From Panax quinquefolius (Eukaryota; Streptophyta; Magnoliopsida; Apiales; Araliaceae), in the NCBI GenBank assembly GCA_020205615.1, contig JAINUW010000495.1, positions 124,001 through 188,000 on the forward strand: a stretch of 64,000 nt of DNA. The letters run 5' to 3'. Position 1 is the stretch's first letter, and the number at the start of each line of letters is the position of its first letter. Made by a program: the position numbers and the translations under genes. Positions 1-9,859 of the stretch are shown one piece after another. The notes under the pieces are model-generated. The model was not told the origin of the DNA, did no database searches, and saw only the letters and a list, made by a program, of their open reading frames with translations.

Positions 1-1119
1 TACTCCCTTCATAGCATACTACAAGTCTATTACATCAAACAAGACAAATCATAAACAAATCTAGATCTATGGCCTCAGACATTCGGTTATCAGGCCATAG
101 AACTAGGGTTCTTGACAGTTTTGAAAACATGATTTTTGAGCACTTTGATGTTATGGATCTATGATATAACATCATGGATTAACAAATAATATCTTATAAC
201 ACATATTTAACCACATAAACATAATATCTATCTTAGGATATAAGATCAAATATAGGTTAGGGTTTATACCTCTCTTACACAAGCTTTGATCTAAGCTTTC
301 CTCAACTGATCTTGTGGTGTTATAAGCTTGGTTAGGGACTGAAATACTAAAGGATTTCGTGTCTTGAGAGTAATGGAACTTGGCTAAGTGTTTGGTGTAC
401 AAATAAGATAAGTTTTGAACTTTCTCTCTCTTTAATCCTTTAAGTTGGATTCAATGAATGTATAACTTGCAAGGTGGCATGTAATATCTGATATTGTATA
501 GATTTAAGCACATGGGAGATCAAATGTGATGAGTCACAAGATTTGGCAATATCTCTTAACTTAAAAGTTAAGTAAAGGGTATTTTGGTCATTTTGCCTCC
601 AAAAGGGTACTTTGGTAATTTCGCTCATGATTTTAATGGTATTCTAGATTTGATATCATTCCTTTTATTCTTAACCCTTAGGGTTTGATAATCATAATTA
701 GGGTTTAGGGTTCCCGAATCAGAAATTAGGGTTCTCGGAAATGTAATTAGGGTTCGTAACTATTCGTTAGGATTTACTAACTATAGATTAGGGTTTTTAA
801 TCTATCATTAGGATTTACTAAGGTTATACATTATATGATCGACCTTTGATCATTAAGTCTATATTGTACTAACACATACTCATCAATACAATTACAATCA
901 TTGTATTAACTATCGAATCCCTATCCTAAATTAGGGTTAGGGTTTTCATTAGCTATTAGACAAAACTTCAATCATATTACTCATTCAATACACAGTTTGA
1001 CCACCGTACTAAACTCGTATCACAGATACTCAGCACAATATTGATAATCAATACCAATATTAAATATTAAAAAAAATTATTTGTAAAATTTGAATTGTTT
1101 AAAATTATGGGTCCTCACA
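1..1119 (-). repeat. LTR1 of gag-only gypsy family A (left-truncated by window)
   Basis: This stretch aligns along its whole length with 39069-40198, the shared middle LTR, with scattered substitutions. On the plus strand it ends in CTCACA at 1119. It is followed by a pyrimidine-rich stretch that reads as a polypurine tract on the minus strand, so the family runs right to left and this is the 3' LTR of internal copy 1. About 640 bases of the LTR lie outside the window. It contains a cluster of TTAGGGTT motifs. Confidence 0.8.
675..945. promoter_or_regulatory. Telo-box-like TTAGGGTT cluster in LTR1
   Basis: At least eight TTAGGGTT or TTAGGATT motifs occur in under 300 bases, for example near 678, 700, 727, 747, 788 and 930. 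They are separated by unrelated sequence, so this is not telomeric tandem DNA. Read in the element's own (minus) direction they are AAACCCTAA, the plant telo-box known from promoters and as a binding site of TRB-type Myb proteins. A regulatory role here is inference. The matching cluster in LTR2 is at about 39745-40025. Confidence 0.6.
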
Positions 1120-1442
1120 TTCTCACCTCTTTAGAAGAATTATGTCCTCGGAATCACCGCTTTCTTATATTCCAATATCTTTTAAAGTTGTATCATCAAT
1201 TCCTTCTTATCAACACAATACTAATTTGTGTCTCATATACTAACCTGTGACTTGGATTCGTAAAAGAAAACAACTCACAGAGATATCTACCCAGTACTAC
1301 TCACGTAAATATATTACTAAGCGAAATCATTACCTGTCATCCACCTACTGTGCAGCCACTGCATCTTGAACTGTCATTTTAAATGTATGTGTCGTTGGGC
1401 TTCCCGGCTAATTAGGCTCATTGATCGTCAGCGATCCGCTGC
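1120..1442 (-). other. Polypurine tract and gag-to-LTR junction without pol
   Basis: Immediately right of LTR1 is a pyrimidine-rich run (polypurine on the minus strand), expected at the 3' end of an LTR retrotransposon. Only about 320 bases separate the LTR from the end of gag. No protease, reverse transcriptase, RNase H or integrase motif is visible on either strand. The corresponding stretch at 40199-40509 has the same flanks but about 100 different bases in the middle (1340-1440 versus about 40418-40525). Confidence 0.6.
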
Positions 1443-2467
1443 TGGGTCCCTTGTTAATACTTCCCTTATCCGCATTCTTCTTTGGGCAATTTTGAACCAG
1501 ATGATATGTTTGTCCACACGAAAAACAACCTTGTATTGTATCTTCTATGGACTGGGACAATTGGGAAACATGTGTCCCTCATGGCCACAATTATAAGAGA
1601 CTCCTTTTCTCTTCAAACTCACTCCCGGATGGTTTTTCCGACAAACCTCACAAGGTAAACCTCCCTTCCTATTCTCTCCTAACTTGTTCCCTGATTGGGT
1701 ATTTTCATTCCACTTCCGCTTATTTGGATTACTTCCTCCACTACTACCTCCTTCATTCATCTTTCTCTTCTTCTCTTGATGATATCTGGATGCAACTTCA
1801 CTTCCTCCTTCAGTAATTATCGATTTTTCCAATAAAGCCGCAAATGTATTGATTTGCAACATGACTACCTTGTTAAATATCATTGGCTTCAGTCCATTCT
1901 CAAACCTTCGCGCTTTTCGTTCCTCTGTATCCACCTGATGAGGTGTAAATCTTGATAACTCGTTGAACTTGGCAGTATATTCTGAAACAGACATGTTCTC
2001 TTGCTTCAGTTCTAATTAAAAACTTCACTTCCATCCTGGCTTGCATACTCGGCGAGAAATAGTTCTCAAAGAACAACTCCTTAAACCTTGTCCAAGTCAC
2101 TACTGTTGTCCCAGCTCTAGCCTGATTAGTTTCCACCAATAATTAGCTTCTCCCTTCATCAAATATGTAGAAAAAGATGTTTTTTCCTCCTCTGCTACTC
2201 TCGTAATAATAAATGCTCTCCCCATCTCCTTCACCCAAGTTTGGGCATCAATAGGATTAGTGGTTCCTTTAAATTCTGGCGGCCCTACCACTTTAAAATC
2301 CTTGAAGTTTGCCAATCTATTGGCTGGCTAACCTCTTGCTGCTGGCGCTCTATTTCCCATAGCTTGGGCTAAATGTTTACAAAGTTTTGCATCGGGTCTG
2401 CCAGACCTCCTTCATTATTATCTGATTGCTCCTCTCTCTGGTTTAGATTTTGTTGTCTAGGCGGCAT
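1443..2467 (-). pseudogene. gag: Degenerate Ty3/gypsy gag, family A copy 1
   Basis: Read from an ATG at 2467 leftwards, in more than one frame. Visible parts are the retrotransposon gag core (EFKGTTNP near 2290, GEANYWW near 2140, then the KELFFENYFSP segment) and a basic, Gly/Ser-rich tail with zinc knuckles. The first knuckle has lost its first cysteine (S-Y-N-C instead of C-X2-C). A second, CFSCGQTYHLVQNC (about 1485-1526), still has the full CX2CX4HX4C spacing but lies in another frame. The core resembles chromovirus gag proteins. At least three frameshifts or stops break it. Gag would form the virus-like particle and bind element RNA; this copy cannot do so intact. Confidence 0.8.
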
Positions 2468-2709
2468 TATCTAATTAAAATAAAATTTATACTAATCCTT
2501 TAACTATATACTAATTCTTATTATAAGAGTTGAACACAAATTTCTAATATAATTGCATATTTATTCAAATAACACATATTACTTTTTAGTACAATTCACA
2601 TACTATTAAAATCAGTTACTACCCCTTTTTGACAACTTTACACAAAAAGTAGTAATTTATCAAAATCATCTTAATATTCTTACTAGAAAAAAAGATTGCA
2701 TTAATCAAG

Positions 2710-2757
<48 letters not shown>

Positions 2758-2846
2758 TTACATATGCCTACTCATTGTTTACGATATTACAATCTTTAAT
2801 ACTGTATCTTACTACCAGAAGGTACTACTAGTTATACTAAATTTGT
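2468..2846. repeat. Spacer with (CA)n(TA)n microsatellite
   Basis: A non-coding spacer between the two gag-like ORFs of copy 1. It holds a compound microsatellite of CA units (about 2711-2738) followed by TA units (to about 2757). The same microsatellite in copy 2 is where the Athila element inserted. Nothing else recognised. Confidence 0.8.
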
Positions 2847-3317
2847 TTACAGTCCACTCCCTTCACTTGCCTTCTTCTTAGGACAGTTGTTCAATCCGTG
2901 ACCCATTCCACCACATGAAAAACATCTTCTCTTATTTGGCTTAGGACAATTCGGTGAAATAAGTCCTCCCTGTCCACAGTTGAAACATATATTTTTCCCC
3001 ATCATACACTCTCCCAAATGAGTCTTTCCACACTTGCCACAGATTTGCTTCTTCTTTGGATTTGAATTTCTTGAGTTGTTATCAATGTCATTGTCCCGTT
3101 TCCTTTTATTGATACCCTTCTTCTGCTTGATTATACCTTTCGATGATCCACCAACTTCAGTCCTCATTTTATCCACTTGTGCCTTCAGACCGTTCCTTTC
3201 TTCAGTCATCTCGCGTAATGCCCTCTCTATCTTCCGTAATTCCTCCAAGAGAAATACCTTACTCCTTGGCTACTGAACTTCTGTAGATACTTGACCTTTC
3301 TCTCCCATTTTGGTCTT
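2847..3317 (-). pseudogene. Second gag-like zinc-knuckle ORF (ORF-X), C-terminal part, copy 1
   Basis: This is the C-terminal part of a minus-strand ORF whose N-terminal part lies at 32415-32621, separated by the 29-kb Tat1 insertion. In order it shows a predicted coiled coil rich in Glu/Arg/Leu (about 3160-3245), a basic KQKKGINKRKRDN stretch, then three zinc-knuckle-like motifs: CGKCGKTHLGEC, CFNCGQGGLISPNC (histidine replaced by leucine) and an intact CFSCGGMGHGLNNC. The C-terminal architecture is like the family's own gag, suggesting an internal duplication. Function unknown; nucleic-acid binding is likely from the CCHC motifs. Confidence 0.7.
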
Positions 3318-3429
3318 AATCTTGTAGACACTCGAAATTTCGTTTTCCTATTACTAACTATGCAGAAGGACAAAAATGTCTTTTTCGCACTCCAAAGATA
3401 ATCCTGAAGGACCACAACATCAATTCCAA

Positions 3430-3690
3430 CCCCGTATAGAGCCCCGAAAGATCCAGTTTCCAACCCCAGAGATAACCCCAGGAAATTCAGTTCCAACCCT
3501 GGAGATAACCCAGGAGATCAAGTTTAATGCCCAGAGTAAACCCCGGAAGGTCAAGCTAACCTCAGAGATAAAACCTGAGGACATTCAAAGACAAAAACAT
3601 GACAATCTTAGAGATAACCCTAGGGAAAGACCGCTACAACTACGCCAAAGTCAGAAACAACCCCGAGAGGGGCAAAATGGTCATTTTGCC
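3430..3690 (+). repeat. GAGATAACCCC-type minisatellite in Tat1 LTR
   Basis: Imperfect tandem units of about 30-40 bases, each with a core close to CCCAGAGATAACCCCGG followed by a variable AGTTCCAA-like stretch. The same core repeats at 31505-31620 and, in reverse and with more copies, at about 59175-59620 in Tat2. It is therefore a feature of this LTR family with variable copy number. Confidence 0.8.
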
Positions 3691-4090
3691 AACTCAACTT
3701 CAACTCAAATCAAATACACTCATTTCAACTCAAATTGATTCAAATCAAGTCCACAAGAACAATATATTGACTTCCAAGCACAAACTACACAAAACGGCTC
3801 AATGAACTACATAACGAAAACCTGGAAATGGCATTTTGGTCATGGACCCATCTTTCCAAATTCAAAAAAGGCCAAATCCTATGTCATTGCGTAGCTCTTG
3901 GAAAGAACTTTCCGAAATGGTATGGCAAGCTTCCATCAGACTCGCGAATTGAAAGTTATAAGGGTTCGAGCGAACAATGCGTTGTTTGAGTGCACGTATT
4001 TTGAGATGGCGGGACCAACATAACCTGGGCACCCCGGGAAGCCTCAGGTAGACCCACGACTACCACAGGTACACCTGCGGCTCCCCCCTC

Positions 4091-4099
4091 TATAAATAG
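4091..4099 (+). promoter_or_regulatory. TATA box of Tat1 5' LTR
   Basis: TATAAATAG follows a C-rich run and precedes a purine-rich leader. The same box stands at about 31700 in the 3' LTR in the same context. It is the likely RNA polymerase II promoter of the element, with transcription expected to start about 30 bases downstream. Confidence 0.65.
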
Positions 4100-4421
4100 T
4101 GGGCTTGGGGTGGCCATTTTGAAGAGAGAAAAGGTGAGGGCCTGTCCATTTTGCTTTGTACACACTATAAACTGAGTGTTTTCTCTTTTCAAACACTTGT
4201 GAGCTTGTTCTTCGCTATATTTTACCGGTGGAAACCGAGTGTTCATTCCTTTAAAGTTATTTGAAGTCTTCTTGGCAGGCCACTATAAGACTTCTAAAAT
4301 TTCTTAAAGCCTTTCTCCACTTTTATTCACACACAGTTATTCACGTTGAGAGTCGTGTTGTGTGTGTATACCCGGACCATTGGTCTGTGGCTTTTTATTT
4401 CTTTTGTATATACATAGTTAT

Positions 4422-4474
4422 ATATATATATATATACATTTAGTCACTTTGGAGTTTACTTCATAGCGGTTGAT

Positions 4475-4535
<61 letters not shown>

Positions 4536-4651
4536 GCTTTTATATATTTACATTTAGTCACTTTGGAGTATACTTACGTGGCGGTTGATAAATCTCTCTA
4601 TATATATTTACATTTCCAATCCCCATGGAGTTTACTTGTGGTGGTCGATCG

Positions 4652-4700
<49 letters not shown>
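4422..4700. repeat. TA microsatellites in Tat1 5' LTR
   Basis: Three TA runs (about 4422-4436, 4480-4531 and 4652-4700) lie in a repeated context: each is followed by TTTACATTT-like or TTTATATATA sequence, and TCACTTTGGAGT-type sequence recurs. The open frames here encode only Tyr-Ile repeats and are not genes. Confidence 0.9.
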
Positions 4701-4703
<3 letters not shown>

Positions 4704-5513
4704 TGACTTTTATATATATAAATGTTTACAGCTTTCATACAAACTGCAACATCATGTAAGCCTAGGAATCATGTGATCACAGATTCAGACTCCTGGATCT
4801 AGATTCGGTTCTCATGATGGACATTTTCGACTATAATCAACTTGTAAATTATTCACGGTGTTTGAATTTCCTTAGATTGCTCTCATGCCCATAAAGAATT
4901 TGGCACTGCTATGTATCTTATTTTCTCGTAGATGCCTTGCATCTCCAAAATAAAAGCAATCAAGCCGAATATATAATAAAATGGAAGTAACAAAGGCCTC
5001 AATTACTATTGAGCATAAGGGTTTGAAAAACCTCTTTTACAAAACATCATTGTTATATCTTGTTAAAATTGAACTTTTATACAAAATTCAAACCCTTTGT
5101 ATATAGGTGCAAACGAGGCATAGCATTACTTCTAGATAATTTCACATTGACCCACACACATACACACATTCATATAACAGTTTAATTGAAAAGTGGCAGT
5201 CACCGTGTTACCACGAATGTTGGGGGGGTGCCTAACAATTTCCCTACGCATATCAAGCCCCCAGACCCTAACGAATATCGGTTTCACAAACCGATTAAGC
5301 AGTGCTACATCACTCAGCTAATGTGCAAACCTTATCTTAGTTGAGTTGGTGTAACCATTTAAAAATACCAACTAGCAACTCTTACAGTCCAATCGTCGAC
5401 ATATACATGTCGGACCTTTTCACAACTTGTTTTTTCAAACAAATCTCACTTAACATGAGAACACCAAAAGACAAGAATATAAAGGGACAAATAAAAATCC
5501 CGATATCGACAGG

Positions 5514-5520
5514 TGACGAC
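5514..5520 (+). promoter_or_regulatory. Tat1 primer-binding site, left half (split)
   Basis: Two bases after the LTR comes TGACGAC. The other half, TCTGCTAGGGA, is at 18289-18299 beyond element D and its target duplication. Rejoined they make an 18-base site matching the Tat/Ogre-type primer site TGGCGACTCTGCTGGGGA at 16 of 18 positions. Reverse transcription would prime here; the insertion separates the site. Confidence 0.8.
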
Positions 5521-6688
5521 TGTAAGACCCCAACTTTTATAAATAAAGAATAATTTTCTCGAAATATAATTTTGAATATTATGGTGTAGATTTGATATAA
5601 TGTTATAGTTGTGGGTAATATTTACAAATTTTGAAAAGTAAGCAAGTGGTTATATAATATTTGATTGGTCGGGGAATATTCGTTTTAACGGGAATATTAA
5701 ATTTACGACAAGACAATCATTGGTGGACCCCTAAAATGAAATATTGTCGTAGTTAGAAAAGCATGCGAATTATCTTTTATAAAATAACGGTGAAAGGGGT
5801 TTAGTTAAAGCATTGAACTACCTAGTTGTAAAAGTACATTAATACGGCGTAGTTGCGTAGTGACACTGCGGTATTGATTATTGATGCTTACGTGAGAAGT
5901 CACTTAGTTATACTCAATTATTACTACGATAATTAAACATCATATCTCTCGTATTATTGATTTAATTATTGTCACATTATCATCTGCATAATATTTTATA
6001 TTATTAAATAAATAATTGAGACGACAAAGTTATTCATATTATTATTTGCAATATTGACAATATCTAGAAGTTCTATCAAGGAGAGGTTTGGCCACCTAAT
6101 TGCTCGTTAATAAGAATAAATCCTTATCGGAAAGCCCCCTCTTTCCTGGGAAAGACCTGGTTGTTAAATATTGTGAATTATAATATTAATGATGAATAAG
6201 TTCGTGTGGATTAAAGATGAAATTGATAGTTTCATTGTGTGGAAATTATTAGTGTTAGTGGAAATCAACATTTATTTTGATAATAATTGATGTCTGGAGG
6301 TTATATTGACCAATCGGGTAATTCACCGGATAAATGAGTAATTAATTGCTATTAATTCACATGCTTATAACTATGTGTTCACATGTCTGTACTATTGATT
6401 CATATGATTTACTATTAGGGGAGTTGGTGAAAGATTGATAATACTTGCATGACTAAATTAAAAATGGAGGTATAGATGAAGGTACTATACTATAATTAGT
6501 TTTTTCACATGATTATACTATTAAGTCACATGAATGAACTATTAATTCACATGATTTACTATTAGGGGAGGTGGTGCAAGTTTTATAATACTTGCAGGAC
6601 TAAATTAAAAATGAAGAAAAAGAGGAAGGTATTATCTTTGTAATATTTTGAGCCCCAAGCGTTCGATTATCAAAACTATACTTTTTCT

Positions 6689-6697
6689 ATAAATAGA
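6689..6697 (+). promoter_or_regulatory. TATA box of element D 5' LTR
   Basis: TATAAATAG, followed after about 30 bases by CTCACCAATTCACTAAG and a GA-rich leader. The same box and leader are conserved in the 3' LTR at about 16508. Confidence 0.65.
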
Positions 6698-6890
6698 AGC
6701 TCATTCTTCTTTCATTCTCACCAATTCACTAAGTCTCACAAGAAGCAATTATTATAGAGAGAAATTATAGAGAGAAAGAAGAAGAAAGTGCGCTCTCTCT
6801 ATTTCAAAGTATCGATTTTATTCTTAGGTAAGGGGTATTATTTCTTTTTCGTATTTATGAGAGAGTTATTTCTTTCAATACATGTGAGGT

Positions 6891-7396
6891 TGTTATTCCA
6901 TTCTTTATTATTACATTGGAATAACACATGCGTGTGGACTCTGCATACTTGGTGAATTCTTACATTATTCCATTCTTTATTATTACATTGGAATAACACA
7001 TGCGTCTATGACTACCTGTCTCGCACACTGGTGAATTCTTACATTATTCCATTCTTTATTATTCGATTGGAATAACCTATATGCGGACTACCGCATGCAC
7101 AGTGAATTGTTTTGTTATTCCATTCTTTATTATTCTATTGGAATAACACATCATGTAATCGCGCGCACTGTTGAATTCTTACGTTATTCCATTCTTTATT
7201 ATTACATTGGAATAACTGCATACTACGGACTACCGCATGCATGGTGAATTCTTACGTTATTTCATTATTTATTATTACTGTTGGAATAACACATACTATG
7301 GACAACCGCATGCGTGGTGAATTCTTACATTATTCCATTCTTTATTATTTTGTTGGAATAAGTATTATTGTGGATCTAGCATGCATGGTGAATGAT
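6891..7396 (+). repeat. Seven ~72-bp hairpin tandem repeats in D 5' LTR
   Basis: Units start near 6893, 6964, 7042, 7114, 7184, 7257 and 7330. Most begin TTATTCCATTCTTTATTATT and continue to TGGAATAA, so the unit start pairs with TGGAATAA as an 8-bp stem. Several also contain ATGCGGACTACCGCAT, a second stem of six pairs. The 3' LTR has six units at 16713-17150. Confidence 0.85.
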
Positions 7397-7786
7397 CCTT
7401 CGTATTCATTCCTTATTAAATTATGAAAATGATGCATGTCTACGTGGATTTACCGCATGGCGGTGAAAATCCATTTCTTAGTTTCATATATTCTAGTATA
7501 CTCATTTGGTTAAAGTTTTGGCTTCTATACTCCATGAAATTAGTAGAATATCGTAGATATTTGCGCTTCATCGAGTATCTTTTCATGGAAATTTTCTTCT
7601 GAGCATTCTTGAATTTTACTCCACAAAGTAGTATCATGTTGACAATTTGGACGTTATTGATATCTGGATAAATTAGATTATAAATCTTTAAAATTTATCC
7701 TTGAACTTATTTTATTAAATTATTATGTCATTGTCATCATCCTCGTGTTTATATTGTGATGAAAGTCATCTTAGGCTTATGTGCAT

Positions 7787-7965
7787 AGATGGACTTGGTA
7801 TGATTATGACCAGGGATTATTCGGTATAATCATGACCGTAATGTGACGAATGATGTGGTGAAAGTCCTCATTGGTCTGTAGTTCATTTACGGATAGTTGT
7901 TGGTATGATTATGACCAGGGATTATTCGGTATAATCATGACCATTGATGATTACATGAATATCCT
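7787..7965 (+). repeat. Duplicated hairpin motif in D LTR
   Basis: The block GGTATGATTATGACC...GGTATAATCATGACC occurs twice (about 7797 and 7902). Inside each, ATGATTAT and ATAATCAT are complementary with a GACCAGGGATTATTCGGT loop. The pair is kept in the 3' LTR (about 17547 and 17652). Confidence 0.7.
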
Positions 7966-8532
7966 TGGCCGTGATGCAGGGATGATTCGATTTTATTTAT
8001 TAAGCTGAGTCTCGGCGATAAAATTGTTGAAAAACTTTTTAAATCATAGAAGATAGTAGATTTTATGCTCTACTTGACTCTTCTAATGGATTGCTTATTC
8101 CGCTGCAGTTGTTGATCTAAAACTTTGTCTTTTATATGCTATCAGTTGTTATACTATTGAAGGCTAAGGATAATTTATTCGCATTATCTTAGTTATAATA
8201 TTTCTTCTTGGGCTAGTTGAGCTCACCCTTTCTTTCTTTATTCTCTTCAGAAATGAGAATATTCTTTGGGGACGAGTCTGGAGAGCAGATTGACAGTCCA
8301 GATGGTTATTTTAGTAGTCCTCACTATTCTATAAAATAGTGTGACAATAAATGTAATGAGGACTCCATTGAGTGTGGATATTATCTAGATGAAAATATTC
8401 TTATTAAAACTCTTAGATTATGTTTTGTACTATTTTACATGACTGTTGTATAATTAAGTTGTATTTAAATTTTGTACCATATATTTGGAGACTCAAGATG
8501 AATGATGTATACCTATTTTCGGGGAGTCACAG

Positions 8533-8545
8533 TTGGTATCAAAGC
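8533..8545 (+). promoter_or_regulatory. Element D primer-binding site (initiator tRNA-Met type)
   Basis: TTGGTATCAAAGC begins two bases after the 5' LTR. It matches the plant initiator tRNA-Met primer sequence TGGTATCAGAGC except for one base, and is the usual site for chromoviruses. Confidence 0.85.
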
Positions 8546-8718
8546 TCAGAGATATGATCCCTGGCTGAGATGTGAGATAAGAACTAGGAGGGGAGAGACG
8601 GGGAATTCCTTAGCTAGTATGACCTACCTAAGTTTATTTGGTATTTAATTGGTTGGTCAGAGTATAGGGATAATATGTGCTATGTTAATTAACCCTTGTT
8701 TTGTGGCAATATTTGAAA

Positions 8719-9823
8719 ATGGCATCCGAAAATATTGAGATAAGCAATGAAGCACATGAGACCGTTGAGTCACCAATGATCAATACCCAAATTATAATGT
8801 GCAACTGGGAAGACAATAATCCTCGGGTAAATAATAACACCGATGAAATGGTGAGCGATGGGATGTTCAGAGGCTTTATGCAATTCATACTGACATCAAA
8901 GTGAAAGCGGCTCCTATTTAAAATGCGAGGTGGAAACACCGGCAACTCTCGAACGATCACCGCTAAGCAGATTAAAGGAGTTGGGACCACGAGTTTTTGG
9001 AAGCAAAACCACTTAAAGCGGAGACATAGATAAAGCAGATCACAAAGATATTTGATGTCTTGGGATGCTCCGAGGAGTAAAAGGTTCCCTTTGCCACCTT
9101 CGTGTTGCGAGCAGAGGCAGATTACTGGTGGGAATCTGTAAAGCGTACTCAATCTACCTCACTGAAGATGTTTTGGGAGAAGTTCTAAGAGCTGTTCAAC
9201 AATAAGTACTTTCCCGAAAGTATTCGTCACATGAAGGAGGTAGAGTTTATCAAGCTGGAGCAAAACAATATGTCCGTGTCACAATACAAAGCTAATTTTG
9301 TCGAGTTGTCACGGTTTGCGTCCCACTTGGTTGATAATGAGGAGAGAATGACGCGGATGTTTCTAAGAGGTTTGAAACCCGAGATACGTTAATACATAAT
9401 TTCTCACAAACTGTGTTTGTATTCAGATGTTGTGAATAGGGCTCAGTTATTGGAGCATAATAATGAGTCAACCCAACCAAGAGAGAGCATCCAACAAGTC
9501 AATAATACCAGTTGTAGCAGTCATCAAAGCGGTGACAACAAGCATGGAGGGAATCAACATGCCAGAAATGGTAATCACTTCGGTGGTAATCATGGTCGTG
9601 ACAATAAGAGTGGACATTTCAAGAAGAGGAGATTCAACGATGATGGAAAGACGTCAGCACCAGCACTTGTTGTTAAGGAAGGAGAACGACCGCCGATCCT
9701 ATGTTACAAATGCGGATGGGAGGGACATATCACTCAAAACTGCGTGATGCGATCAAAAGCATATTCTGATTGTGGAAGAGAAGGTCACCTAGCAGATTTT
9801 GTCATGAACCAAAGTCAAGTCTA
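8719..9823 (+). pseudogene. gag: Degenerate gag of element D
   Basis: Starts at ATG 8719 (MASENIEIS) after the leader and breaks at 8902. The gag core continues in other frames, with AEADYWWESVK near 9115 and NNKYFPESIRHMKE near 9200. The next long segment (9417-9823) is Asn/Gly/His-rich and contains an intact CYKCGWEGHITQNC zinc knuckle. A second knuckle is damaged (SDCGREGHLADFV, two cysteines lost). In-frame stops occur near 9187 and 9390. Gag would assemble the particle and bind RNA; the reading frame here is not usable as it stands. Confidence 0.85.
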
Positions 9824-9859
9824 GCTGGGATGGAGGAATCAAAGGCCGTCCCAAACAAG

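Larger units (their letters stand above)
3323..5511 (+). repeat. Tat1 5' LTR
   Basis: Matches 31405-32409 (3' LTR) and, in reverse, 57088-59700 (Tat2). It is 2189 bases, against 1005 for the 3' LTR, which has lost several internal blocks including most of the TA-rich part. Over the last 171 bases the two Tat1 LTRs differ at 13 positions by eye. It contains a minisatellite near its start, a TATA box at about 4091 and long TA microsatellites. Confidence 0.88.
6828..8250 (+). other. Putative intron within element D LTR leader
   Basis: TTCTTAG/GTAAGG at 6828 is a good plant splice donor directly after the GA-rich leader. A pyrimidine-rich run ending TTCTCTTCAG at 8250 is a good acceptor, about 280 bases before the LTR end. 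The 3' LTR keeps both (GTAAAG at 16649; acceptor at 18004). Two other LTR families here (E and B) have the same layout. Splicing itself is inference. Confidence 0.45.
5521..8531 (+). repeat. 5' LTR of element D
   Basis: 3011 bases, aligned with 13357-18283 except where fragment F sits. The last 231 bases differ at 16 positions from the 3' LTR by eye (about 7%). In order it holds a TATA box, a purine-rich leader, a splice-donor-like GTAAGG, seven 72-bp tandem units with hairpins, a second repeated hairpin, and an acceptor-like polypyrimidine-CAG near the end. Confidence 0.9.

Noticed and set aside
660..960. Possible interstitial telomere or chromosome end
   Set aside because: TTAGGGTT motifs are separated by unrelated sequence and recur in the second LTR copy, so they belong to the LTR, not to a telomeric tandem array.
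1547..1816. Plus-strand open frame over the family A gag, and similar plus frames at 3034-3276, 40640-40855 and 49240-49482
   Set aside because: They are mirror frames of minus-strand gag and zinc-knuckle coding sequence, with Ser/Leu/Phe-rich composition and no homology.
4470..4776. Open frames encoding long Tyr-Ile repeats
   Set aside because: They are translations of TA microsatellites within the Tat1 LTR; no start context, no homology, no gene.
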